From: Sphingomonadaceae bacterium
Lineage (GTDB): Bacteria > Pseudomonadota > Alphaproteobacteria > Sphingomonadales > Sphingomonadaceae
Reading direction: 5' to 3'
NCBI GenBank assembly: GCA_947463325.1
Contig: CANHQT010000008.1
Coordinates: forward strand, 1 to 64,000
Length of the DNA stretch: 64,000 bases
Shown piece after piece: positions 56,138 to 64,000 of the stretch. The notes beneath the pieces are model-generated. The model was not told the DNA's origin. It saw only the letters and a list, made by a program, of their open reading frames with translations, and searched no databases. The translations under genes and the position numbers were made by a program. How positions within the stretch are numbered: position 1 is the stretch's first letter; every line of letters starts with the position of its first letter.

Positions 56138-56286
56138 GGGCACGGACGTCTGGTCCTTGGAACTGGCTGGGCCGATAGCCGGAATGCGGGCAACGTGGCG
56201 GCAGCGATATGGTTGCGCCGGGCGCAGGCGCATCATCGGCCGAGGCAGGCTGGCCTGCAACCCCGCCTTGGGTCTATGGGGCGGCG

Positions 56287-56577
56287 ATGGCCGAACAAGA
56301 CACCGCCCCCGCACCTGCACCCGCACCGAGCCGCCCCGAACCGCCGTTGATCGAGCGCGCGCGGCGCACCGGCTGGGTGCTGCTCGCCGTCGCGCTGATC
56401 GCCGCAGTGGTGGCGCGCACGGGGCCGGACGGATGGCGCTTTGCCGCATGGGCGGCGGCGACAGCAGCGGCCCTTGCCGGCCTGCTCGCCATCGTCAATG
56501 TCGCGGTGGTGCGGGCGCTGTATCGTGATCTCGCCATCCGGCGCGAGGCCGGGGACGAACCCCCCGCAGCCCCTTAA
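56287..56577 (+). CDS. small hypothetical membrane protein
   Basis: A 96-residue protein. A Pro-rich, polar N-terminus (APAPAPAPSRPEPP) is followed by two hydrophobic helices (about 32-46 and 53-75, TGWVLLAVALIAAVVA and AATAAALAGLLAIVNVA) and a basic tail. No family is recognised. Its stop overlaps the stop of the convergent DUF2141 gene. Confidence 0.65.
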   Translation: MAEQDTAPAPAPAPSRPEPPLIERARRTGWVLLAVALIAAVVARTGPDGWRFAAWAAATAAALAGLLAIVNVAVVRALYRDLAIRREAGDEPPAAP

Positions 56578-57056
56578 AGCATGTAACGCACCCGCACGGT
56601 CTGGCTGACCGGGGCGGTGGCGACTGCGAAGGAGGCCGAGCCGAAGCTGGGCGGGCCCATGCCGATGGCCGGGTTGCGCGAAAAGCCGAAGCCTTCGCGC
56701 GGCATGACAAGGGCCATATCCATGCGGCCATTGCCATTTTCATCATGGATCAGCGAAACGGCATAGGTGCCCGCGGGCAGGCCATCAAAGCGTGCGCTGG
56801 TCTGGTTGGCAGGGATGGAAAGGGTGCGCGCATTCCTATCCCGCGAGCAATCGGGGAAGGCGCGCGGATTGGCGGTGAGGCAGATGCGCAGCACCCCGCG
56901 CGTGTTGCGCACATTTTCTATGGTCAGGGTGACGGCGCCGCCCTCAGGCGGGTTTGCGATCGCGGGCGACCCGCCCAGCAGCATCACCGCTGCCAAAATG
57001 CCCAAGGCCACGGTCGGTGCCGCAAAGCCGGTCCCAGAAACGGAAATAGAGGCCAT
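56574..57056 (-). CDS. DUF2141 family exported protein
   Basis: About 160 residues. A hydrophobic N-terminus ending GGSPAIANP suggests a signal peptide. The DUF2141 beta-sandwich follows, with LTIENVRNTRGVLRICL, FDGLPAGTYAVSLIHDENGNGRMD and the closing SQTVRVRYML. The function of the family is unknown. The start is uncertain (57056, 57077 or 57089). All options overlap the end of the upstream hydroxylase gene by over 100 bases in another frame, which is unusual. Confidence 0.8.
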   Translation of the reverse strand: MASISVSGTGFAAPTVALGILAAVMLLGGSPAIANPPEGGAVTLTIENVRNTRGVLRICLTANPRAFPDCSRDRNARTLSIPANQTSARFDGLPAGTYAVSLIHDENGNGRMDMALVMPREGFGFSRNPAIGMGPPSFGSASFAVATAPVSQTVRVRYML

Positions 57057-57717
57057 AGTTGCAGCGATACTCCGCATGATGCCGTTCATGATGGCTGGCC
57101 GTTATCAGCCATTTTCCCAACGGCCCATGAACGAGCCAGCGCGGGAACACTTCCCACCCCATATGATTCGTTACGCCCATGAATGTCATGATGGCAAGCA
57201 CCAGCCCAAGCACCGCGACATGGATGGGGATGACGAACACGAGTAGCGGCACGACGAGCGCGCCGGTCAGCGCCTCCCACGGGTGAAAGCTCATCGCCGC
57301 CCATGCGGTGGGCGGGCGGCTGTCATGATGGACGGCGTGCATCCGCCGGAACCACCAGGGCCGGTGCATCAGCCGGTGGGTCCAGTAAAACCATGTGTCA
57401 TGGAGAAAGAGGTAAGCGAGCAGCGAGAGCGGCGCATACCAGAGCGGAAAGGCCGACCAGTCCGAATAGATGCGCGTCCACCCCAGCGACTGCCAGCCCC
57501 AGGCGACTAGCCCCGCAGGCACGCCATAGATGGCGGCGCTGGCGAGGCTCCACAGGATTTCCCGCCGCATCTGCGGTTCCAACCCCCGATACAGCCCCGG
57601 CCGCACCCGCGCGGTGAGCGCGGCAAACAGCCCCGACACGGCGAGATAGCGCACCCCAACAATCGCGGTCATGGCGAGCGCGGAAAGGATCGCGGGGAGG
57701 AGGAGGGGGGAGGTCAT
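56944..57717 (-). CDS. fatty acid hydroxylase / sterol desaturase family membrane protein
   Basis: A 257-residue membrane di-iron hydroxylase with four or five hydrophobic helices and three His boxes: H106-DTWFYWTH-RLMH, HAVHHDS at about 127-133, and HHERHH. The catalytic domain ends with FWDRLCGTDRGL. The remaining 15-residue tail overlaps the DUF2141 start region in a different frame. It is a second, shorter paralogue of the desaturase at 33050. The lipid substrate is unknown. Confidence 0.9.
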   Translation of the reverse strand: MTSPLLLPAILSALAMTAIVGVRYLAVSGLFAALTARVRPGLYRGLEPQMRREILWSLASAAIYGVPAGLVAWGWQSLGWTRIYSDWSAFPLWYAPLSLLAYLFLHDTWFYWTHRLMHRPWWFRRMHAVHHDSRPPTAWAAMSFHPWEALTGALVVPLLVFVIPIHVAVLGLVLAIMTFMGVTNHMGWEVFPRWLVHGPLGKWLITASHHERHHAEYRCNYGLYFRFWDRLCGTDRGLGHFGSGDAAGRVARDRKPA

Positions 57718-57887
57718 TGCGGCCCCTTTAGCGGAACGGTGGAGGGATCGCTACGTCCCCCCTAACCCCCTGTTGCCCGCCTCTGCCTCCGCCGTTAAGC
57801 ATCGGGCCATCTCGGGACCGGCAATGGTCGGCCCTTGCATCCCCGCTTTGCGATTGCACCTTTGTTTTGGAAGAGGACATTCCCCCG

Positions 57888-60110
57888 ATGCGTTCACGCC
57901 ATCTGATGCTGCTGGCTGGCACCAGCCTGCTTGCCGCCTATACCCCCGCCACCATAGCGAGCGAACCCATGGCCACTGTCGCTGCCGCCGCGCCGGCCCC
58001 TGCATCTGCCTCTGCCGCCGCCTCTGCTGCTGCGCCGGCTGCGACGCCGGCACCGGCCGGCAATATCCTGACCGCCGAATATACCGGACCCTATGGCGGC
58101 GTGCCGGCATGGGACCAGATGACGCCGGAACTGTTCCCCGCCGCATTCACCGCCGCGATGGACGAGTGCCGCCGCGACGTGCAGGCGGTGCGTGACAACC
58201 CCGCCGAAGCAACGTTCGAGAATGTCCATGTCGCGATGATGCGGACCTGCGGCATGTTTGACCGGCTCTACAGCTATTGGGGTGTGCAGACATCCAACCT
58301 GTCCAGCCCGCGGGTGCGCGAGATCGAGGCGGAGTGGGAGCCGCGGCTGTCGGCTTTCTTTGATGAGCTGCGGCTCGATGACAAGCTCTTCCAGCGCTAC
58401 AAATCGGTCTATGACCGGCGCGCGAGCCTCGGCCTCGATGCGCAGCAGATGCGGATCGTGGAGCGGACCTACGAGGAATATGTGCGCAATGGCGCCAACC
58501 TCGACGCGGCGGGCAAGGCCCAGCTGACCGCGATCAACACCGAGCTGGCCGGGCTATTCTCCCAATTTTCCGCCAAGCTGCTCGCCGACGAGCAGACATT
58601 CACATTCGTGACCGACGAAGCCGAGCTCGCCGGCCTGCCTGACAGTTTCAAGGCGAGCCTTGCCTCTGCCGCTGCGGCTGCTGGCCGGCCGGGCGAGTGG
58701 GCGATCAAGAACACGCGTTCCTCCGCCCAGCCGGTGCTGCAGTTCGCGCACAACCGGGCCCTGCGCGAGCGGGTGTGGCGCGCCTTCGTGAGCCGCGGCG
58801 ACAATCCCGGCGACAGCAACACGGCAGCAACCGTCGCCCGTATCCTGGAGCTTCGGCAGCAGCGGGCAGCGTTGCTCGGGTTCGAGACGCACGCCCATTT
58901 CCGCATGTCCGACACGATGGCGCAGGACCCCGACCGGGCGATGGATCTGATGATGCGGGTGTGGCGCCCCGCGGTCGCCCGCGTGCGCGAGGAAGTGGCC
59001 GACATGCAGGCCATCGCCGACGCCGAAGCGCAGGCCAATGGCACCGCGAGCATCACCATCGAGCCGTGGGATTACCGCTATTATGCGGAAAAGGTGCGCA
59101 AGGCGCGCTACGACCTGTCCGAAGAGGAAGTGAAGCCGTATCTGGAGCTGAACAACATGGTCAACGCCATGTTCTTCATGGCCGGCCAGCTTTATGACAT
59201 GGCGTTCCGCGAGAATACGGGGACGATCCCGGTGTTCGAGCCGAATGTCCGCACGTTCGAAGTGACCAACAGCCGCACCGGCGCGCACATCGGCGTATTC
59301 TATCTCGACAATTTCGCGCGGGACGGAAAGCGTTCCGGCGCGTGGATGACCACCTATCGCGACCAGCAGCGCATGGCCCCGGCCGCGACCCCGATCGCGT
59401 CAAACAACAACAATTTCACCCAAGGCGCCAATGGCGAGCCGACGCTGATCAGCCTCGACGATGCGACGACGCTGTTCCACGAATTCGGTCATGGCATCCA
59501 CTTCCTGCTCTATGACATCCATTATCCCGAGCTGGGCGGCGTGCCGCGCGACTTCGTGGAATATCCGAGCCAGGTGCATGAAAAGTGGCTGCTGACGCCG
59601 GAGATCCTCGACCGGTTCGCGCTGCATTATCGCACCGGTGAACCGATGCCGCAGGAATTGCGCCAGAAGATCCTCGACAGCGACAAGTTCAACCAGGGTT
59701 TTGCCACGGTCGAGTTCCTCGCCAGCGGCATTCTGGACATGATGCTGCACAACCGGTCAACGCCGGTGACCGACATCGCCGCGTTCGAGCGCGAGGCGCT
59801 GGCGGAACTGGGCATGCCGCGCGAGATTGTGATGCGCCACCGCCTGCCGCAGTTCGGCCATCTGTTCAGTTCCGACGCCTATTCGGCGGGCTATTACAGC
59901 TATCTCTGGTCGGAAGTGATGGACGCCGACACCTGGGCCGCATTCACCGAAACCGGCAATGCGTGGGACCGGGCGACGGCCGACCGGTTCCGCACCCTGC
60001 TGCTGTCCACCGGCAATGAGACCGACCGGGCCGAAGCATACCGCCAGTTCCGCGGCCGTGACCCGGATGTCGCGGCGCTACTGCGCAGCCGGGGTTTCCC
60101 GACGGAATGA
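57888..60110 (+). CDS. M3-family metallopeptidase (oligopeptidase / dipeptidyl carboxypeptidase)
   Basis: A 740-residue zinc peptidase. A signal-type N-terminus (about 1-25) and an Ala/Pro-rich linker precede the M3 domain. The zinc motif HEFGH is at 531-535, and the M3 signature continues with GIHFLL and DFVEYPSQVHEKW. It would cleave oligopeptides in the periplasm, resembling Dcp. GAAGAGGA lies upstream of the ATG at 57888. The dehalogenase gene follows, with its first in-frame ATG overlapping the stop. Confidence 0.94.
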   Translation: MRSRHLMLLAGTSLLAAYTPATIASEPMATVAAAAPAPASASAAASAAAPAATPAPAGNILTAEYTGPYGGVPAWDQMTPELFPAAFTAAMDECRRDVQAVRDNPAEATFENVHVAMMRTCGMFDRLYSYWGVQTSNLSSPRVREIEAEWEPRLSAFFDELRLDDKLFQRYKSVYDRRASLGLDAQQMRIVERTYEEYVRNGANLDAAGKAQLTAINTELAGLFSQFSAKLLADEQTFTFVTDEAELAGLPDSFKASLASAAAAAGRPGEWAIKNTRSSAQPVLQFAHNRALRERVWRAFVSRGDNPGDSNTAATVARILELRQQRAALLGFETHAHFRMSDTMAQDPDRAMDLMMRVWRPAVARVREEVADMQAIADAEAQANGTASITIEPWDYRYYAEKVRKARYDLSEEEVKPYLELNNMVNAMFFMAGQLYDMAFRENTGTIPVFEPNVRTFEVTNSRTGAHIGVFYLDNFARDGKRSGAWMTTYRDQQRMAPAATPIASNNNNFTQGANGEPTLISLDDATTLFHEFGHGIHFLLYDIHYPELGGVPRDFVEYPSQVHEKWLLTPEILDRFALHYRTGEPMPQELRQKILDSDKFNQGFATVEFLASGILDMMLHNRSTPVTDIAAFEREALAELGMPREIVMRHRLPQFGHLFSSDAYSAGYYSYLWSEVMDADTWAAFTETGNAWDRATADRFRTLLLSTGNETDRAEAYRQFRGRDPDVAALLRSRGFPTE

Positions 60111-60127
60111 CGAAAGAGGGGACGGCG

Positions 60128-61030
60128 ATGAAAGCCCTGCGCACGCCCGACGAGGCCTTTGCCGCCGTCCCCGATTTTGATTTTCCGGTCGCCTATGTCG
60201 ATGATCTGCCCGGCTATGCGGGCCTGCGCATGGCGCGGATCGACGCGGGGCCGGCAGATGCGCCGCGCACCTTCCTGTGCCTCCACGGCGAGCCGAGCTG
60301 GTCATTCCTCTATCGCCGGATGATCCCGCATTTCCTGAACGCAGGCGCGCGGGTGGTGGCGCCCGACCTGTTCGGGTTCGGCCGGTCGGACAAGCCGGTG
60401 GAGCAAAGCGACTATAGTTTCAGCTTTCACCGCAACGCGTTGCTCGCGCTGGTCGAGCGGCTCGACCTTAGCAACATCACACTGGTGGTGCAGGACTGGG
60501 GCGGCCTGATCGGCCTGACGCTGCCGGTCGATCCCGCATTTCGCAAGCGGCTGTCCCGCCTGATCGTCATGAACACCACGCTCGCCACCGGGCAGACGCC
60601 GGGGCCGGGCTTTGATGCCTGGAAAGCCTATGCCCTGCGGACGCCCGACCTGCCGGTCGGCGCGCTGATCGCACGCGGCACCCCGCATCTGACACCGGCC
60701 GAGATCGCCGCCTATGACGCGCCCTATCCGTCAGCCGAGTACAAGGCGGGCGCGCAGATATTCCCGGCGCTGGTGCCGGTGACGCCGGACATGGAAGGCG
60801 CGGACATCAGCCGCGCGGCCGCAAACTTCTGGTCAAACGAGTGGGACGGCCCCAGTTTCATGGCGGTGGGCATGGCCGACCCTGTGCTCGGCCCGCCGGT
60901 GATGGCGGCGCTGAGGCGCGTGATCCGCGGCTGCCCGCCCCCGATGGAAATCGAAGGCGGCGGGCATTTCGTGCAGGAATGGGGCGATGTGATCGCGCCA
61001 GCCGCGCTGCGCCATTTCGGGGATATTTGA
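60128..61030 (+). CDS. haloalkane dehalogenase (DhlA-like, subfamily I)
   Basis: A 300-residue alpha/beta hydrolase. The catalytic triad can be placed as Asp123 (nucleophile in VVQDWGGLIGL), Asp251 (GMADPVLG) and His280 (GGGHFVQEWG). Trp124, next to the nucleophile, is the usual halide-binding residue. HGEPSWSFLYRRMIP and DLFGFGRSDKP are subfamily I landmarks close to Xanthobacter DhlA. It would turn haloalkanes into alcohols plus halide. The start at 60128 has GAGGGG at good spacing. It follows the M3 peptidase gene closely; no other dehalogenation genes are nearby. Confidence 0.9.
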   Translation: MKALRTPDEAFAAVPDFDFPVAYVDDLPGYAGLRMARIDAGPADAPRTFLCLHGEPSWSFLYRRMIPHFLNAGARVVAPDLFGFGRSDKPVEQSDYSFSFHRNALLALVERLDLSNITLVVQDWGGLIGLTLPVDPAFRKRLSRLIVMNTTLATGQTPGPGFDAWKAYALRTPDLPVGALIARGTPHLTPAEIAAYDAPYPSAEYKAGAQIFPALVPVTPDMEGADISRAAANFWSNEWDGPSFMAVGMADPVLGPPVMAALRRVIRGCPPPMEIEGGGHFVQEWGDVIAPAALRHFGDI

Positions 61031-61063
61031 ACGCGGCGGAGCCAATCTTGACTCCCCCCTGAA

Positions 61064-61084
61064 ACGATATAATTATGATATCGT
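61064..61084. promoter_or_regulatory. inverted repeat overlapping the promoter of the SPFH operon
   Basis: ACGATAT-N7-ATATCGT is a perfect 7-bp inverted repeat (arms 61064-61070 and 61078-61084). It overlaps TATAAT-like sequence (61068-61073) behind a TTGACT at 61048-61053. The layout suggests repressor control of the downstream SPFH-Arc-membrane operon. The regulator is not identified; the Arc-like protein encoded in the operon is one candidate. Confidence 0.5.
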
Positions 61085-61102
61085 ATTTAAGGGGAGGAGC
61101 AG

Positions 61103-62002
61103 ATGACCGAATCCACGCAGGCGCTTAACCGCAGCCGCGAAGTGCGCGCCGCGACCGCGAGCGGTTATGCCATGTTGTTCGTCGGGCTGTTGCTGGTGCT
61201 GCTGGCCATCTGGGCCGCCGTCACCAACATCACCGGCGATGAAGCCGGCTGGAGATGGGGCCTGTTCGGCGCCAGCGCCTTTCTCGGCACGCTGATCCTC
61301 TCCGGTTTCTACATGATCAACCCCAATGAGGCGGCGGCGATCCAGCTGTTCGGCAGCTACAAGGGCACCGACCGCACCGAGGGGCTGCGCTGGGTGCTGC
61401 CCTGGCTGACGCGTACCAAGATCGCGGTGCGCGCGAACAACGTCATTTCCCAGCAGATCAAGGTCAACGACCTGCGCGGCAACCCGATCGAGATCGCCTG
61501 CCAGGTGGTATGGCGCGTGACGGACACGGCGCAGGCATTGTTCGATGTCGAGGATTACAAGGAATTTGTGATGGCGCAGATCGAAGCAGCGGTGCGATCG
61601 ATCGGGTCACGCTATCCCTATGACGACATCGAGCACAAGGAAGTGACGCTGCGCGGCAACCATGACGAGGTTGGTGTCGAGCTGCGTGCGGCGCTGATCG
61701 AGCGGCTGGCAGTGGCGGGCATCACGGTCGACGAATGCGGCCTCACCCACCTCGCCTACGCGCCGGAAATCGCGGGTGCCATGCTGCGCCGCCAACAGGC
61801 CGAGGCGGTGATAGCCGCGCGCAAGAAGCTGGTCGAAGGCGCGGTGACGATGGTCGAGATGGCGCTGACCCAGCTGTCCGAAAAGAAGGTGGTGGAGCTG
61901 GATGACGAGCGACGCGCGGCGATGGTTTCCAACCTGATGGTGGTGCTGTGCGGCGAGCGTGACACCCAGCCGGTGGTCAACGCGGGCACGCTGTACCAGT
62001 AA
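61103..62002 (+). CDS. SPFH (stomatin/prohibitin/band 7) domain protein
   Basis: A 299-residue membrane-anchored protein. Two hydrophobic helices at the N-terminus (about 22-45 and 52-72) are followed by the SPFH domain: NPNEAAAIQLFGSYKGTDR, then VNDLRGNPIEIACQVVWRV. A helical tail follows, with ALIERLAVAGITVDECGL and REQQAEAV-like coiled segments. Such proteins organise membrane microdomains and often guard proteases. GGGGAGGAG precedes the ATG. It is followed 6 bases later by an Arc-like gene. Confidence 0.9.
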   Translation: MTESTQALNRSREVRAATASGYAMLFVGLLLVLLAIWAAVTNITGDEAGWRWGLFGASAFLGTLILSGFYMINPNEAAAIQLFGSYKGTDRTEGLRWVLPWLTRTKIAVRANNVISQQIKVNDLRGNPIEIACQVVWRVTDTAQALFDVEDYKEFVMAQIEAAVRSIGSRYPYDDIEHKEVTLRGNHDEVGVELRAALIERLAVAGITVDECGLTHLAYAPEIAGAMLRRQQAEAVIAARKKLVEGAVTMVEMALTQLSEKKVVELDDERRAAMVSNLMVVLCGERDTQPVVNAGTLYQ

Positions 62003-62008
62003 GCCATC

Positions 62009-62230
62009 ATGCCCGCGCCGCCCCGCAAGCCCTTTCCGCTCCGGCTCGACCCCGCGCTCCACGCGGCGGTCGAGCGGGCGGCGGCGGCGGACCTGAGGAG
62101 CGTCAATGCCGAGATCGAGATGCTGCTGCGCGAGGCGCTGGCACGACGGAGCGTAAAGGTGCCGGTGAGCGAGACGCCGAAGCGCGGGCGGCCGCCGGCC
62201 GACATGAAGGAAGGGACTGACAATGGGTAA
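62009..62230 (+). CDS. Arc-family ribbon-helix-helix DNA-binding protein
   Basis: A 73-residue protein. The ribbon-helix-helix core reads [19 protein letters not shown], then [14 protein letters not shown], as in Arc/MetJ repressors; the basic C-terminus ([16 protein letters not shown]) adds DNA contact. SPFH plus Arc neighbours are frequent in sphingomonads. It may regulate its own operon through the repeat at 61064. Its end overlaps the next gene by 8 bases. Confidence 0.88.
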   Translation: MPAPPRKPFPLRLDPALHAAVERAAAADLRSVNAEIEMLLREALARRSVKVPVSETPKRGRPPADMKEGTDNG

Positions 62231-62576
62231 GGCGCAAAAGCCTTTCATCGCCTACCGGTCTGGCCGGTGGAACCTCAAGATTGTACCGCGCAACGCGGCT
62301 GGCTGGCGGGCGCTGATCATCTGGACCGTAATGGTGCTGCCGCCAACCGTACTGCTGGGTACCTATCTTACGACCAAACCTGCAATGCCCGAGACCATCG
62401 CGGCGCACATAGCCTATATCCTTTTCCTCGGAGGCTGGTCAGTCGCGATGATCCGGTGGATGCTGGCGCGATCCGAGCGCGTCGACCTCGACGAACTGCT
62501 GGCAATCAAGCACGAGCAGGATCGATCCAAGCAGCGGCGCGGCGGGCGGCCGCCGGCGTCAGGCGGGGAATCCTGA
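62223..62576 (+). CDS. hypothetical membrane protein of the SPFH-Arc operon
   Basis: A 117-residue protein with two hydrophobic helices (about 28-48 and 57-78, separated by [14 protein letters not shown]) and a basic, charged C-terminus ([16 protein letters not shown]). Its N-terminus contains aromatic and Lys residues ([15 protein letters not shown]). No named family is recognised. It begins inside the end of the Arc gene, so it is the third member of that operon, and its 3' end overlaps the convergent deacetylase gene by 18 bases. Confidence 0.7.
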   Translation: MGKAQKPFIAYRSGRWNLKIVPRNAAGWRALIIWTVMVLPPTVLLGTYLTTKPAMPETIAAHIAYILFLGGWSVAMIRWMLARSERVDLDELLAIKHEQDRSKQRRGGRPPASGGES

Positions 62577-63572
62577 CAAGAGGCTGCCCAAGTTGGCGCC
62601 GAGCGCATCGACCGCATAGCCGCCCTCCATCAGGATGAGCGTGGGCAGGCCGAGGGCGGCGATATCCTGTGCCAGAAGGCGATAGTCCGCCGTTTCGAGC
62701 GCGAAGTGCGAAATCGGATCGCCGACGAAAGTGTCGGCCCCGAAGCTGAGCAGGATGATGTCCGCGCCCCATGCCGATATCGCCGCCAGCGCCCGGGCCA
62801 GGGCCGGGCGATAGGTGGCGAGCGTGGTTCCTTGCGGCAGCGGCAGGTTGATGGTCGCGCCAGCCCCTTCGCCCTCACCCTCCTCATCCGCATGGCCCCA
62901 GTAGAAGGGATAATCGCGCACCGGATCGGCATGGATGGAGACGAACAGCGGGTTGGCGCTGCCGTAGAAGATATCCTGCGTGCCGTTGCCATGATGATAG
63001 TCGATATCGAGGATCGCGACCCGGCGTCCCGCATCGACCGCCGCTTGCGCCGCGATGGCGGCATTGTTGAGGTAGCAATAGCCGCCGAAATAATCGCGCC
63101 CGGCATGGTGGCCGGGCGGGCGGCAGAGCGCGAGGGTGGTGCGCGCGTCCCCCGCCAGCAAGGGCGCGAGCGCGCTCAGTGCGACTTGCGCATTGGCATA
63201 GGCTGCATCCCAGGTGCCGGCCGCGATCGGGGTTGCCATATCATAGGCGTGGGCACCAATCCGCGCATCAATCCGTTCGAGCGCGAGCGGCCTGCGCCCG
63301 ACAATCGGAAAGACATAGGGGAAGACATCACCCGGCCAGCCCGCCGCCTGCCAGTCGGCATGGGCGTTGCGCAGGAAATCGACATAGGCCGCATCATGCA
63401 CGGCGAGGATCGGGGCGAGGCCATGATCATCCGGCGCCTCTGTATCCGGCACAGCGCAGAGCAGCGCATCAACGCGTGACTGGGTGTCTGCAGTGGGCAC
63501 GAAAGCGCCGTTGTGAAGCTCCACGGCGGGCGCGTGAGCGCGCTGTGCGGGATCGAACCATGTCCTGATCAT
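62559..63572 (-). CDS. histone deacetylase family protein (acetylpolyamine amidohydrolase-like)
   Basis: A 337-residue Zn-dependent deacetylase. RPPGHHAG provides the tandem catalytic His, ILDIDYHHGNGTQDIFY the zinc Asp/His ligands, and LLSFGADTFVGDP the third zinc Asp. Bacterial relatives act on acetylpolyamines or other small acetylated amines. The ATG at 63572 gives the typical MIRTWFDPAQRAHAP start. It is divergent from rpe. Substrate unproven. Confidence 0.92.
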   Translation of the reverse strand: MIRTWFDPAQRAHAPAVELHNGAFVPTADTQSRVDALLCAVPDTEAPDDHGLAPILAVHDAAYVDFLRNAHADWQAAGWPGDVFPYVFPIVGRRPLALERIDARIGAHAYDMATPIAAGTWDAAYANAQVALSALAPLLAGDARTTLALCRPPGHHAGRDYFGGYCYLNNAAIAAQAAVDAGRRVAILDIDYHHGNGTQDIFYGSANPLFVSIHADPVRDYPFYWGHADEEGEGEGAGATINLPLPQGTTLATYRPALARALAAISAWGADIILLSFGADTFVGDPISHFALETADYRLLAQDIAALGLPTLILMEGGYAVDALGANLGSLLSGFPA

Positions 63573-63688
63573 GGAGCAGAGATAACCATTTGGCGCACCG
63601 CCATAAAGCGCTTTGCCGCATTGATGCGAATGGATGCCGCAGGGCTGTTGCCCGCGATTCGCAACACCGCTAGAGCCTGATATCAACC

Positions 63689-64000
63689 ATGACAGCACCA
63701 CAGCCCGTCCGCATCGCTCCTTCCATTCTTTCCGCCGATTTCGCGCGGCTTGGCGAGGAGGTTCGCGCCATCGATGCCGCGGGCGCCGACTGGATCCACA
63801 TCGACGTGATGGACGGCCATTTCGTGCCCAACATCACCATTGGCCCTGCGGTGGTGAAGGCGTTGCGCCCGCACAGCGCCAAGCCGTTTGACGTCCATCT
63901 GATGATCGCGCCGGTCGACCCCTATCTGGAGGCCTTTGCCGAAGCAGGTGCGGACATCATCTCCTTTCACCCCGAAGCCGGGCCGCACGCGCACCGCACC
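63689..64000 (+). CDS. rpe: ribulose-phosphate 3-epimerase (5' part, continues beyond the window)
   Basis: The first 104 codons of a TIM-barrel epimerase that interconverts ribulose 5-phosphate and xylulose 5-phosphate in the pentose phosphate and Calvin cycles. It begins [18 protein letters not shown]. The metal-ligand His pair is seen in [14 protein letters not shown] and PFDVHLMI, and a conserved segment in IISFHPEAG. The end lies outside the window. ATG at 63689. Confidence 0.95.
   Translation, partial: MTAPQPVRIAPSILSADFARLGEEVRAIDAAGADWIHIDVMDGHFVPNITIGPAVVKALRPHSAKPFDVHLMIAPVDPYLEAFAEAGADIISFHPEAGPHAHRT

Overview
This GC-rich, gene-dense window looks like chromosomal DNA of an alphaproteobacterium, most likely of the order Sphingomonadales. 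The reasons are a LOV-HTH photoreceptor of the EL222 type, a large TonB-dependent receptor, many short ATGA/GTGA gene overlaps, palindromic alphaproteobacterial intergenic repeats, and a mix of catabolic hydrolases and oxidoreductases. The genus cannot be fixed from the sequence alone. I see no prophage, insertion sequence or rRNA operon.

Layout. 1-4.9 kb: a FabH-like ketoacyl synthase, a DUF962 membrane protein, a PutP-type Na+/proline symporter, and a GST divergent from a blue-light LOV-HTH regulator, then tRNA-Glu. 4.9-12.7 kb: a leftward operon of two PH-domain (YdbS/YdbT-like) membrane proteins and recJ, an alkylsulfatase, a flavodoxin-like protein and an M20 amidohydrolase. 12.8-19.8 kb: tRNA-Trp-secE-nusG-rplK-rplA, then a TonB receptor on the opposite strand, then rplJ-rplL; rpoBC does not follow. 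19.8-26.1 kb: a class A beta-lactamase-like lipoprotein, an acyl-CoA dehydrogenase, nadB coupled to an ABC ATPase, and two DUF4402 secreted paralogues. 26.1-31.4 kb: a CHCC zinc-finger protein, tldD, a DUF2007 protein, an EEP-family phosphatase/nuclease and a sigma-54-driven glnK-amtB operon. 31.4-47.2 kb: a GMC oxidoreductase, a sterol desaturase, a DUF442 protein, a glycosyltransferase, recQ, an ATM1-type ABC exporter, an M16 peptidase, a penicillin-acylase-family hydrolase and a cupin. 48-50.1 kb: a visibly AT-rich two-gene island (a DGQHR protein plus a protein with a HEPN-like R-N-x5-H motif), bordered by intergenic repeats. 50.6-55.2 kb: thiC with its TPP riboswitch, then a sulfide/persulfide module (TauE, rhodanese, BigR/SqrR-like ArsR regulator, divergent persulfide dioxygenase). 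55.2-64 kb: MipA/OmpV, DUF2141 and fatty-acid hydroxylase genes, an M3 dipeptidase, a DhlA-like haloalkane dehalogenase, an SPFH/Arc/membrane-protein operon, an HDAC-family deacetylase, and the start of rpe, which runs off the window.

How the genes work together. The clearest functional units are the translation/transcription block, the nitrogen operon (sigma-54 promoter, PII, Amt), the persulfide detoxification unit with its palindromic operator, and TPP-controlled thiamine synthesis. The best candidate for an undescribed system is the AT-rich DGQHR/HEPN-like pair. It parallels known pairings of DGQQR-type (DUF262) proteins with HEPN nucleases and may be an anti-phage or toxin-antitoxin module; that role is inference.
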